Translations under genes and position numbers: made by a program
Notes under the pieces: generated by a model
Databases searched by the model: none
What the model was told of the DNA's origin: nothing
The model's input: only the letters and a program-made list of their open reading frames with translations
Shown: in pieces, positions 11,722 through 21,586 of the stretch
Layout: every line of letters begins with the position of its first letter
How positions within the stretch are numbered: the stretch's first letter is position 1
NCBI GenBank assembly: GCA_028023455.1
Contig: JAQFVV010006544.1
Span: 684,001 to 748,000 of the forward strand
Length of the DNA stretch: 64,000 nucleotides
Direction: 5' to 3'
Source: Epiperipatus broadwayi
Lineage: Eukaryota; Onychophora; Udeonychophora; Euonychophora; Peripatidae

Positions 11722-12486
11722 TATAATGGTCGGACAATGCATCAGAAATTATAGTCTTACCATACCTGCACTACAGGTAATTTGAACCTAGAAAATTTAT
11801 ATAGTAGGCAGATACATAAGTTAGATTCACATTTTACATGTTTTATTCAGACCATCAGCCCATGCCACTAGTTCAGAGACATGCAGAGATTTATAAAATA
11901 TAAATTCTTAAAATATTTTTCAATATAAAAAAATAAAAGCCACTGCCAGTAATAACACACACAAACATTTATTTAAACATATATAAGATTTAGAATTATT
12001 ATTTTAGTCTAACTTTTACTTTAATTTTAGCATTTAATTTATATTTTTAACTTTTATTTTTGATGATGATCTTTTTGTTGAGGTCCGTTTCCTGAGGAAT
12101 TTCTTTTATTGGCTATTAGTTTCTATTGTTTTTTCTGTCATATCTGCCCTTTAACTATACATTTTAAAATGCCCAAAGGCTAGTTTACTTTTAACTAATT
12201 AAAATAATCATTTCCATTTTACAATAGCATTAATTAATTTATTGTACAAACTTAAAGATATATATTTATCTTTAAATCTTTACTGAAAATTTAGTTTTAA
12301 AATACTTTTTTTTAATAGTTTTCTTTTAATAATTTTTCATCTGTGTGATTTTATATATTAGAGTTTAGATGATTTTTAACTTTCAATTTTTAATTCTTAA
12401 AAAAGAAGTTTTTATTTGCAAACTTTTATTTTTCATGATTAATTTTAGAAAAAAAAATTAATGTAATGGCGTATGTGCCCGTTACA
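11722..12486 (-). repeat. 5' LTR of family L copy 1, internally deleted
   Basis: This LTR keeps both ends of the family L LTR but lacks about 1.15 kb of its middle. Left of about 12057 it matches 9167-9510. Right of that it jumps to the sequence equivalent to 10650-11060, starting GATGATGATCTTTTTGTTGAGG. It ends CCCGTTACA, followed by the ATAC duplication. Confidence 0.8.
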
Positions 12487-12490
12487 ATAC

Positions 12491-12832
12491 TATTGAATGT
12501 ATGTTTGATGGGAAAAACACAAGAATATATTGAACAGAGATAAAAGGCAAAACAATGACAAATAATATTCTAAGTTAACTTAATGTAATAAACCATAATG
12601 TTTGAAAAGTTTACATTAACATTGCTTTATAAAAAATGGAAATATCAGGAAGATTTTCATTAAAAAAGCATATAAAATTTCCAGTGATTGTTTTTGATAG
12701 CTAGTTATTGAGTGAATCATCTTAATTCAGTATTCATACTTCTAAAATTCACCAACGTAACTTTAAAATACTAAACTACTAAACATCACATGATCACTAT
12801 TCTTTATACTTATACAAGCTGTTAACACAAAG
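12491..12832. other. AT-rich DNA plus tail of a hairpin retroposon
   Basis: The right end (about 12772-12832) reads CTAAACATCACATGATCACT and onward to GTTAACACAAAGG. This is the tail and terminus, in minus orientation, of the hairpin retroposon that resumes at 13771 beyond a LINE-A insertion. The first 280 bp hold nothing recognised and may continue the Penelope-like remnant. Confidence 0.5.
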
Positions 12833-13770
12833 GATGTGATATGATGCATTGTGACTTCTCCTTATATAGAGTCAGGAATCTCTCAGCAACTATGCCCAGA
12901 GAAACCCGTTAGCCACTTTGAACCCCTTTCCATTCTCCACCCTCATTTCCCCCATATTTCTTTTCTACCCTGCTCCATCCCATTTCCAAAGCATAATATT
13001 TGTCAACTCCATGGCCTTTAGATCTAAAACCTCCTTATCTTTTCCCAAACCCAGCATAAAAACCAATAAGCCACTTTCTGTATAATCACTTTGTTCATAT
13101 TTATTTTTCCGTAACTTCATTATTTGTATCCTTTATGCTTTCAGGCATTTACATTCAATTAACAGATGCCTAATATTTTCTATACCTTCATAACACAACT
13201 TGCAGGCTAAATCACCCTTATTTCTACATTCAATTAACAGATGCCTAATATTTTCTATACCTTCCTAACACAACTTGCAGGCTAAATCACCCTCATTTCT
13301 CCATTTACATGTATATTCCCTTGTTGCTAAATATCCCATTCAAGCCTTAAACAGTACACTACATTCCTTGCTATTATCATAAATTAATTTGCACCCAATA
13401 TTCTGTTTACTTTTATAAATATTTAAACTTTTTTTACTCTCCATACTATCTCTCCAACAACCTATTCTTTATTAATGCATCTATTTTTCTATCCCATTCC
13501 TTAACCCTAAAACACTAAACAATTCTCCTAACACAATCATCCCACCTTTTATATAAGTATACTGACATAAATTCTTTATCTAAATCTTCAGCATAATGCA
13601 TTATCTTTTGCACCCATCTTGTTGCCTACCCCTTATTCATAACCAATTAATTATTATTTTGGCTATTTTTTTATTATCCATAAACTGTAATCTACTGAAC
13701 ATTTTCATTTCTCTCATAAAAACTTGACCATCCCATTTCTCCTTGAATTACCTCCTTTGCCATCCTCACT
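12833..13770 (-). pseudogene. LINE-A 3' fragment with duplicated zinc knuckle
   Basis: This is a 5'-truncated copy of the LINE at 26004-29089, matching its last 860 bp (about 28225-29085). The minus strand carries the C-terminal part of the ORF and the 3' tail with a TGATGTG-type repeat end. Two adjacent 75-bp units (13151-13225 and 13226-13300) are a tandem duplication of exactly 25 codons that contains the C-x2-C-x8-H-x4-C knuckle, so the fossil ORF would have carried two knuckles. One copy has TAG where the other has TAT. Further stops make it non-functional. It lies inside a hairpin retroposon. Confidence 0.8.
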
Positions 13771-14050
13771 AACTGTCCATACAGTAGTGCCACTTAGTGC
13801 AAACTACAGTAATCAAGGGATGCAAGAAAGTTTGTGCATAAAATTCCCATCTAGGGTGGCTTTTATCATGAGGAGTTTTGGATCTGACAGCACTGCTCAT
13901 CACTGATGAAAGCCACAAGTTAGAAACTAATCTGGGGATATTAGATGAATAGGCACTAGATGGGAATTTTATGTACAAACAGCTTCCTGCATCCATTGAT
14001 AACTTTGGCTTGTACTGAGTGACATTACTGTATGAATGGTTTTGCCTCTG
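13771..14050 (-). mobile_element. Long hairpin retroposon copy, interrupted by LINE-A
   Basis: The segment begins CTGTCCATACAGTAGTGCCAC and ends GTTTTGCCTCTGTG, the inverted counterpart, with a long imperfect palindrome around GGATCTGACAGC. Its middle matches the copy at 48018-48200 (CTGGGGATATT, GATGAATA, CACTAGAT, GGATCTGA). It appears to be the longest form of the family. The plus-strand left end lies at about 12772-12832, separated by the 0.94-kb LINE-A fragment. Open frames across it (13724-13906 plus, 13769-13996 minus) are shadows of the palindrome. Confidence 0.65.
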
Positions 14051-14555
14051 TGTTATAAGTTTAAATTAATAATAATAAATTAGAACAATTTAACATAAAA
14101 ACCTAGATGTTATCTTAATAGGGATGAAAACATGACTTATGACTGATATTTGAGTGTTTAGCAACTTTAGATAAGACAGTGAAATGTAGAGAAGTACAAT
14201 GGGGAATAATAATGAGTTATCAAAGAAAAAGGCAAAAGTAAAAAAATTAAAAGGGTTGAGATAAACAAATAATACTAAATGAACAATTAAAGTTGTAAAC
14301 TGGATCCCAAAAAATTACAATGGATCTTGAAAGAAATTGCATGCAGGATATGAAATTTAAAAAAAACTGTGCTAGATAGATTGATGGTAGTGATTAAACT
14401 TTAAAATTGTTCACACTGCAATTGATAGTAGTTGTAAATAATGGGGATGATTACAATATGTTTGTAACAGTGACAGCAGTTTATGGCTAAAAGCTGATTA
14501 TAAACTATCATGAATTATTCATATGAGATTTTAAATAAGCTGGAAAAAAGTAAAA
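14051..14555. other. AT-rich DNA, nothing recognised
   Basis: No open frame, motif or repeat family could be identified between the hairpin element and the TA-flanked MITE. Confidence 0.5.
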
Positions 14556-14557
14556 TA

Positions 14558-15757
14558 CACCTGGGTCTCATTTTATGCGATAGATAGGTTCCTCACAAAA
14601 CACGCGCAAACGAAATCGTGCAAAAATAGACATAACTTACATTGAAAAAGGGGGGATGCAGTCTGTGATTTTTCAAAATTCGCATAAAAGCAAAGCACCA
14701 ACGTAAAATTACTTTAAAATTCGCGCAAAAAAAAAAAATAAGGAAATAAAATATGACTAATAAAAAATTTCAAATTTGAAAAAAATTGATACAAGACAAA
14801 CTTTTTTTAACTATAGTATTTAATTTTATTCAAAATAATATATTTTTATGCATAATTTACAGTACAGTAATTTAATTCTTTTTATACATGTTTTAATTAT
14901 TATCACTATTTGCCCAAAAAGATGTTCGTTTGCAAACTAGTAAAAAATCAGATTCTCATGTGATGTGATGTATTTGGCTTCTCCTTAAACGAAGTCAAGA
15001 ATATCTCAGCAATTATAATCACAAGAGGAAATACAACTAGCGCCAAGTTCACTCTCATGTTGTGTTAATGGTTTTCTGTTGACGACGCGGTGATTTTATT
15101 AATTGTTTATGAACTTAGACTTATGATAATAAAAAGACATTTATTCACCACTGCTGGGAAAAATTTAATTAAAACTAACAACTAAAAATTAAATTCTTAT
15201 TTTTGTCTTTAATTTTCAATTCCGTTTAAAAATCAAATTTCATTTTACATCACATTAATTTCAAGTCGCCCATAAGTAATTTTTAAATTGTTAATTACAA
15301 TTAAAAATCAGATTTTAATTTTTAATTGTGCCCACTGCTATTACTGATCTTTTAAAAATAAACTTGCAGACACTAAATGATTAATAATTGATTACGTTCT
15401 TTTTTAAAAAGCAAAAACAGAATGTGATTTAAAATGCAAAATTAACACGCACAATGTTTGAACAAATTTACATTATAATCTTGTAAAATTTAATGTGTGT
15501 ATACATAAAATGTGGAAATCATGATTTTAATTTCATTATTGCATAAAATCTTACTATTATAAAGCACTGAAAATATTGAAATTACTAAGATGAAAGTCGA
15601 ATTCCAATAATGTGCTATTACTTTCAATATAACATAAGTGCACAAAATTTATTATTTAAAGTAATAGCGCATTATCGGACTTCGACTTCCGGTGAAAGAC
15701 GAATCGCATAACTTCAAAATCATGTTAAATAAGTCCGCGTAAAAAGAGACCCAGGTG
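14558..15757. mobile_element. 1.2-kb TA-flanked non-autonomous mariner/pogo-like element
   Basis: The termini are inverted repeats: CACCTGGGTCTCATTTTATGCG at the left (14558-14579, quoted here as its two halves CACCTGGGTCTC and ATTTTATGCG) and ...CGCGTAAAAAGAGACCCAGGTG at the right end (15736-15757). Both are flanked by TA (14556-14557 and 15758-15759). TA duplication with CA-starting inverted repeats that continue into ATTTTATGCG is typical of Tc1/mariner elements of the pogo/Tigger type. The interior is AT-rich without a transposase frame, so it is non-autonomous. A LINE-A tail fragment lies inside at about 14944-15010. Confidence 0.75.
14944..15010 (-). mobile_element. LINE-A 3' tail fragment
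   Basis: About 65 bp match, in reverse complement, the 3' untranslated end of LINE-A at 29020-29085: GTGATGTATTTGGCTTCTCC, then AAACGAAGTCAAGAATATCTCAGCAATTAT. This is a severely 5'-truncated insertion within the TA-flanked element. Confidence 0.75.
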
Positions 15758-15759
15758 TA

Positions 15760-16179
15760 GTTTAATTTTCTATATATAACAAAAACAATATATCTATTGC
15801 TTTTAAGAATATCAAGGAAAATTAATTTGAGATTTATGTGCAATTAATAAAAAAGGTAATAAAAGGTAAATCTGAAAAAAAAAATTAGTACGGTGAAATA
15901 AGTAAAAAACCAAAATAGATAGCAGTAATTACTACAAAATTATATTAAAAAACCCAAGGAATATCAAGAAATTACAAAAAAAAAAAACAGCAACATGCTA
16001 ATCATAATTATTCAAGTTATTAAAAATGAAAAGTTTGATGAAAACCCCACAAAAACTATTCTTTCGGTGTTGTTGAAGAGGTCCAAAAGTAGATTTGCTA
16101 AGAAGTATCAATAGAAATATTGTAACTGAAGTAATGAAGATTTCACAGAAATAAATTTTTAATAATCATCATCTATCTA
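15760..16179. other. AT-rich DNA, nothing recognised
   Basis: No gene or repeat family was recognised. It contains a short A-run near 15975 and no supported open frame. Confidence 0.5.
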
Positions 16180-17300
16180 ATTTTGAATAATGATCTCTCC
16201 AAGTCCATCCAGATTCTCTGGTTCATATCCTCTCTTCTTCATATCACCCCAGCAACTTTTCTTATTTTATCTATCCATCTCATATGAGATCTTTTTTTTT
16301 GTCTTTTATAGCTTCTTAATTCTTTCTTTAATAATAGCAATATCTATTTGTTCTCATCTATTAATTTTGTTTTTGAGGTTTGCCTATTACTTTTAATATA
16401 CATTACTCCATATTTCAATGAGTTTTCTAAAGTCACTGTGAGGTTTTTCTGTTATGTTGTTCAAGTCTTAGATACATAAGTAAAAAGTGGAAAATATATA
16501 TATTTGAAACAATCTTTCTTTTCAAACACATGGGCATATTTATTGTTAGTATTAAGTTATTTCTATCAGAAATATTATCTCCAAGTTTAATTCTATGATT
16601 AATTCCAGTCATTATGTTTCTATTTGTATTAATATACTTTTTCTAATTTATGATTTTTAATTTTTTTTTCTTCTGAGAAAATATATAGAACATTATATTA
16701 ATCTTTTTAACATTTATCCCTATTCTCCTTTCTATAACTCTTGCAACATTTTCTGAAGCAAATACATCATCTGCAAAAACTAGATGACTAAAATAATCAT
16801 TCATGTATTTTTATTCTCTTAGCTTCTCATTTTAATCCACAAAATATTTTTTATAAAACTGATGTGAAAAGATTTGGAGATATGAAATCACCTTGCTATA
16901 TACCTTTATTAATGTTAATCTTCTTAGTGTAACCATGTAATCTAGGCATTGCTATTTAATTTTGATAAGTATTATTTAGAATATGAGAATATATTGGGTC
17001 TACATCTTGATAACTGAAAGCTTTAATCACTGTGAAATTGTTTTTAGAATCAAATGCCTTTTTATAATCCACAAATCCAAAGCATAATGACAACAGTGCT
17101 AAAATCAATGTTTTTTGGTGGTTTCAATCCAAAATTCCCTGCCATAAATTATGTATTTATTTGATAGGTCTATAATTTGTAATGTTTTCTTCGTCATCTT
17201 TTTTAAAGATCGCTTTTATTATTGCATTGCTCCAATAATCTGGTATATCTTTATTATTTAAAATGCCAAATATTTTAAATGAAGGGTTGAGGCATACAAA
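16180..17300 (-). pseudogene. Decayed RTE-like LINE reverse transcriptase
   Basis: On the minus strand, reading 17300 to 16600, motifs appear in RT order but with stops and shifts: IPDYWSNAIIKAIFKK followed by ITNYRPI (fingers), CFGFVDYKKAFDS (motif A), then G-I-stop-QGDFISPNLFTSVL (motif B; GVRQGDTISPKLFT in intact relatives), then FADDV (motif C, frame-shifted). The QGD.ISPKLFT form of motif B and YKKAFDS are characteristic of RTE-type non-LTR retrotransposons. The stretch between fingers and motif A is shortened. The endonuclease is not seen. The open frame at 16190-16396 on the other strand is a shadow. Confidence 0.65.
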
Positions 17301-17334
17301 TTCAATTAGTTAAACCCAATTTAATCCAATTAGT

Positions 17335-17940
17335 TAATGATCTATTAATGTAGAAAAATTAATTTATAATCCCTATACCAAAGAAAACAGATTTAAAAGT
17401 GTGAATAATTATTGTTCAATATTTCTTATATCTTATTCGAATAAAATTATGTTAAAATCATTCAACACTGGTTAGAGAAAATCTTTTACATGAACACATT
17501 GGTTCAAGAAAACTCAGTAAGCATAACTCGTGATTGAAGTGGCATTGAATAATAAAGAAAGATTAGAGAATAGAAAAAAAAAAATTTAAATTGTGAGTTT
17601 TTTAAATAATATTTTTGATTCATTTGACTAAGCTAAATAATAAAAGGTTCTTCTTTTCTATTTGGTGATTGGACATTTCACATTTTGAAAAAAAATATCT
17701 GGAAGCTAAAATTCAAGTGCAGTGTGCTAAAGGAGCCTGACATAATATTAACAAAGAAAACTTTTAGTTTTATGTATTACAATATCTGCACTAAATTTAT
17801 GTTGTGAGGCAAATGTGAGTTCACTAGATACATTAAAAATTTAATGCGCTGATGACATCACACTTATTATTGAAAGGTTGAGAACACAGAAAATAATATT
17901 AAAGATCAGACTGAAAAGATTGAATTATAAGCTTATATAA
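17335..17940 (+). pseudogene. Decayed LINE reverse transcriptase, second family
   Basis: The plus strand shows PIPKKTDLKVLNNYCSIFLI at about 17375-17435, equivalent to IPKKGD...NYRGISL in RT fingers, then NKIMLK, and much later ADDITLI at about 17850-17870, the catalytic box. Multiple stops interrupt it. It is in the opposite orientation to, and directly beside, the RTE-like remnant at 16180-17300. The two have different fingers motifs (IPKK against IFKK), so I read them as separate insertions. Confidence 0.5.
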
Positions 17941-18083
17941 ATTATGAGCTGTTACTTGCTCTGTATGAGTATACTTTAATAATGACTGTTTTTTTTTATT
18001 ACTTACAATTACAAAAATATACATAAAATAAAATAATAACTGAGACACAGGCTTATTTATACCTGTGTCTATATATATGTAAT

Positions 18084-18206
18084 ATATAAGGTATGAGCCC
18101 AGACTTTCACATGACCCACCACTCTCCACTCCATCTAATAACACTGATATTAGATGGAGTGGAGAGGGGTGGGTCGTGTGAAAGTCTGTGCTCATACCCT
18201 ATATAT
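18084..18206. mobile_element. Hairpin MITE copy (AGACTTTCAC family), about 123 bp
   Basis: Two arms of about 55 bp form an almost perfect inverted repeat: GGTATGAGCCCAGACTTTCAC on the left (shown as two overlapping parts GGTATGAGCCC and CAGACTTTCAC), and GTGAAAGTCTGTGCTCATACC on the right, with ACCCACCACTCTCCACTCC and its complement inside. The loop is about 15 bp (AACACTGATATT). Flanks are TATATA-rich, so the target duplication is ambiguous. Related copies are at 20010-20200 and 55605-55800. Confidence 0.75.
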
Positions 18207-18829
18207 AAAATAAAATAATGAAATGAATTATAATTATTATTTACAATTAATATTTTATGAAGAAGACAAATCATGTGATGCCTTAGTTAGATTTTTTAAA
18301 TATGATGGTGATTAAGATTATATAGATAGAATCTAACTTCAAAATTAATCCTTGAACTATAGAATATATTGAAAGATTTTATTCTTTGTGAACAACTCAT
18401 CAGTTATAAAAAATCTATCAGACAGGATATTTTTTCCAGACAAACAATGAGAAGCAATGTAATGTAAAGTGTGAAAATTAATTTTAATTGTAGCAACTTA
18501 TATTTGAAAATGAAGAAATGAAATGTTTAGTACACATTATTACTTCAGTACTCTATGGTTTTAAATTGGTCACTGAAAAATGTTATAAAAAACATCAACA
18601 TCTTTTAAAAATGAAATGCTAATGAAAACTGTTGAATGAATTTTATAGATAACAAAAAAAGCAAAAACTGTATATTTGATTAGCATTAATCTATTTTCTT
18701 ACTAAAAACATGATTGGTCAAGTTTAACTTTATAAAAATGTATAATGCTTGAATAGATTGTTGATAAAAGAAGGTGAGAATGCCAATAAGAAAGACTCCA
18801 TCATTCCAGTAACAAATATAACTGAATGA
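18207..18829. other. AT-rich DNA, nothing recognised
   Basis: No gene, motif or repeat family was recognised. Confidence 0.5.
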
Positions 18830-18967
18830 ACAGGCAAAACTCTCCATGCAGTAGTGCCACCCTGTGCCAAACAGAGTAATCAATTGTACTACTGTATGTA
18901 GAGTTTTACCTGTTTAATAACAGTTATGTGCTAGCATAAGAGATGGTAATCATGTGATGTTTAGTGG
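18830..18967 (+). mobile_element. Hairpin retroposon copy H2, 13-bp target duplication
   Basis: The 138-bp element begins ACAGGCAAAACTCTCC, has the inverted counterpart GTAGAGTTTTACCTG, and ends with the family tail TTATGTGCTAG...ATCATGTGATGTTTAGTGG. It is flanked by TATAACTGAATGA (18817-18829) and TATAACTGTATGA (18968-18980), 12 of 13 matching. The hairpin interior is shortened compared with the copies at 48658 and 50735. Confidence 0.75.
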
Positions 18968-18980
18968 TATAACTGTATGA

Positions 18981-20009
18981 TAAGCCATATTGGAAGAATG
19001 CTGATTATATAAATGCTAATATGTGATGATGACTACAAGGCATTAATAATAATATTAGTCAGAGAAAACAGTCACATATTCTTCAAAGTAATAATGCTTT
19101 TTGGGAACAAATTCTATTTATTACACTCCACTGCTTTGACAAATTGTAAGCTCTAAAAGTTAATAGTTACTAAATGGCAACACCTAATAAATTCACAACA
19201 AATGCTAAGTATATCTCAATATATTTCACCATCTCTAAGCCACCTATTGTGAGCTTTAGTAAATAGTAGCCGATGTCAGATGATAATGCCTATACAATCC
19301 TTATCCTATGCTGTTCTATCCAATATTCTCAGACTAGATTCAAGCTTATGGCTTTTCTCAGTGAGCAGCTTTGGATCTTGATCCAGTAATGAACTCTTCC
19401 AGCAACCATCTTTTAAATCTCTGTAATACTATCAAGCTATCATTCCAAACTAAAAAAAATATAAATGTTTTCAACCTAAGACAACTTGCTAGCACAATCA
19501 TATAGATCTGAAACAAGTTCAGTTTTTATATATTATGATGTCCTCGGTTTTTTTAACAACTATGGGAATCTCTATCCTGTGGTCAGGAATTAATATAAAC
19601 CAATAAAAAATCACCTGACTATATCACATGACTAAATTACATATGGCAGCATAATTTTTCAACATCTTTATGCTATTGATTTTAAGCTTTAGCAACTTAG
19701 ATGCCAAATAAAACTAGTCTGGGGTATTGGATAGAATAATACAGGATAGGAATTTTATTGGCACTATCATTTATCATCTATTATAGCTTACATTAAATGG
19801 TATAGAGATGGTGAATGCTATAATAATATATAAACTAAAGTCATGTGATGGAGTCATGTGATAGTTTATTAGTCTATACATATCTCCAGACTAAATTTTG
19901 ACTTATAACCTTTATCAGCGAGAATCCAAACCTTATTTTAATAAACAGGGATTTTTAATATAATGCTTTTTTATCCAGCAGCCATTTTTTTTACTATCAA
20001 CCTATTTGT
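18981..20009. other. AT-rich DNA with degenerate hairpin-family pieces
   Basis: Scattered segments resemble the interior of the long hairpin elements: CTCAGTGAGCAGCTTTGGATC at about 19355-19380 (split here as CTCAGTGAGCAG and CTTTGGATC), TCTGGGGTATTGGATAGAAT at about 19718-19740, and ATCTCCAGACTAAATT at about 19883-19900. They suggest one or more old, eroded copies, but boundaries cannot be placed. No gene was recognised. Confidence 0.4.
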
Positions 20010-20200
20010 AATATATAGGGTGTATGAGCACAGACTTTCATGTGACCCACCACTCTCCACACTATCTCATAACACCGATACACTCGAACACATATATGTT
20101 GAAAAGATAAATAATCACCAACATACGTATTTCATGCTAAACCAGCAATCATCAGTTGGTCCAGATTACCATCTCTACACAAATATGCTATAAGTGCTCA
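20010..20200 (+). mobile_element. AGACTTTCA-family hairpin element, one arm plus interior
   Basis: The left part (GGGTGTATGAGCACAGACTT, then CATGTGACCCACCACTCTCC) matches the arm of the hairpin at 18084. The following interior (GAAAAGATAAATAATC, TATTTCATGCTAAACCA) matches the interior of the copy at 55605-55800. The right arm is missing or eroded. A chance open frame spans this region. Confidence 0.6.
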
Positions 20201-20554
20201 GATATATATTTGCTGGAAATTCAAAAACTTCTTTAAGTTTTAAATCTAAAACAACTTAAATGCATAATTGTATAATCTAGTTTTAATTTAGTAACAATAT
20301 ATTTTATTGACTTCAAATTTTTTTATACAATGCATTTAAATTTGTTTTTTTTTTTTTTTTTGACCAGTATTAATATAAAATAAAAATACATCATTGACTT
20401 TTAATATATAAAATATTTTACAGAAGCAAATTTTATTTATTCTACCTAATTGCTACATCATCATTAGCAGAAGCCATTCACAAAAAAAAAAAAAAAAGGG
20501 GGTCAATGCAAGACAAAAAAAAAAATCGATAAAAAGACTCCAGAGGTGAGTTTA
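20201..20554. other. AT-rich DNA with long A and T runs
   Basis: Holds a T-run at about 20343-20362 and A-runs at about 20481-20497 and 20514-20525. No gene was recognised. The A-runs could be eroded retroposon tails. Confidence 0.5.
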
Positions 20555-20923
20555 GTGGTGATTTATAAATCAATCTGTGAATCAAAAGTATGTCCATATA
20601 TAAAGCATGCTAGATTTTTTAAATTTTATTTGATATTTTCTGATTCTGTCTTTTAATTTCTACAGAAAACTTTTCTTTCTGAAACATTTCTGCTCATATT
20701 TAATTGTAACCCTCCAATGTATTCTGTTTTCTATCATATCTTCCTGTAGAAGACAATCAATAATCTTTAAAATAATCCTTAAAACGTAAATGGAATCTAT
20801 TTTTTCCATGAAAACCATATTTACACACTCTTTTAGAAAATCTTCTATTGTTCATTCATTTTATATGTTTACTCAAATGAAGATATGATTTTACCATAGT
20901 AGACTCTATAGTAATGCATAGTT

Positions 20924-21035
20924 TTTTTTTCATATGTCAAAGCATCGGCCAGGAAGCAAACCCGTGACAACTGTCTGCAAGCAACTGCTTGCTTGCAAGG
21001 CAGCTACACTGATCTCTCGGCTACTAACCCTTGAC
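20924..21035 (-). mobile_element. tRNA-derived SINE (family S), complete, 15-bp TSD
   Basis: The 112-bp SINE is flanked by perfect 15-base repeats TAGTAATGCATAGTT at 20909-20923 and 21036-21050. On the minus strand it starts GTCAAGGGTTAGTAG, carries a promoter A-box-like TAGCCGAGAGATC and a B-box-like GGGTTTGCTTCC, and ends in a poly(A) tail (plus-strand T-run at 20921-20930). The tRNA-like head plus A-tail and long duplication show LINE-mobilised insertion. It sits in LINE-B copy 2. Other copies: 50046, 54728, 55236, 56170. Confidence 0.85.
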
Positions 21036-21159
21036 TAGTAATGCATAGTTGAAAACATATTGATCAATTTTATTTCCCGACGTATTTTTAAAATTGTATG
21101 AAGAATTCTTAAATCAAAATTTTCTAATGCTTTTGTTATGTCAGTAGAGGGCGCCCCAT

Positions 21160-21586
21160 ACCTTTTTCGTAGGAGAATATACACGTAAATGGAAAAATAA
21201 GGGCGACTTAGTCTGCAAGTTGTGTAAGGAAGGCATAGAAAAAATTAGGCATCTATTACTTCAATGTAAATGCTTGGAAGCAGAAAGGATACACATAATG
21301 AAGTTATGGAAGATTAAATATGAACAAAGTGATTATACAGAATGTGAGTTATTGGTTTTTATGCTAGGTTTGGGAAACGATAAGAGGGATTTAGATATGA
21401 ATATCATGGAGTTGACAAAGATTATGTTGTGGAAATGGCATGGAGCAGATTATGGGAAAACTTAGGGTGGAGAATGGAAAGGGAAGGTAAAGTGGCTAAC
21501 AGGTTTCTCTGGGCATAGTTGTTGAGAGATTTCTGACTCCATATAAGGAGAAGTCATATTGCATCACATTACACCACAATAAATTA
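21160..21586 (+). pseudogene. LINE-A 3' fragment (zinc knuckle and 3' UTR)
   Basis: This 5'-truncated plus-strand copy reads EYTRKWKNKGDLVCKLC and continues into an 81-codon frame (21220-21465) with the knuckle C-x2-C-x8-H-x4-C (CKLCKEGIEKIRHLLLQC), then HIMKLWKIKYEQSDYTE and LVFMLGLGNDK. It matches residues near the C-terminus of the LINE at 28690-28973. The 3' UTR ends in CATCACATTACACCACA. The C-terminal frame is still open, so this is a fairly young truncated insertion inside LINE-B copy 2. It has no RT and cannot move by itself. Confidence 0.85.

Larger units (their letters stand above)
9167..12486 (-). mobile_element. Family L non-autonomous LTR retrotransposon, complete, TSD ATAC
   Basis: This 3.3-kb unit has two direct repeats (9167-11060 and 11722-12486) around a 661-bp internal region. 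It is flanked by the 4-bp duplication ATAC at 9163-9166 and 12487-12490. The repeats read on the minus strand begin TGTAAC and end near TATA/TTACA, as LTRs do. Right after the upstream LTR on the minus strand comes TTGGCGCCCAACATGG, a classic primer-binding-site-like sequence. There is no gag, protease, RT or integrase, so the element would need enzymes in trans. The second LTR-bearing locus is 32556-47072. The LTRs differ in length because the 5' one has lost about 1.15 kb. LTR divergence is visible throughout, so this copy is older than the one at 32.5 kb. Confidence 0.85.

Noticed and set aside
17899-18195. 98-codon minus-strand frame
   Set aside because: Runs through the hairpin MITE at 18084-18206 and a simple-repeat region; no domain.
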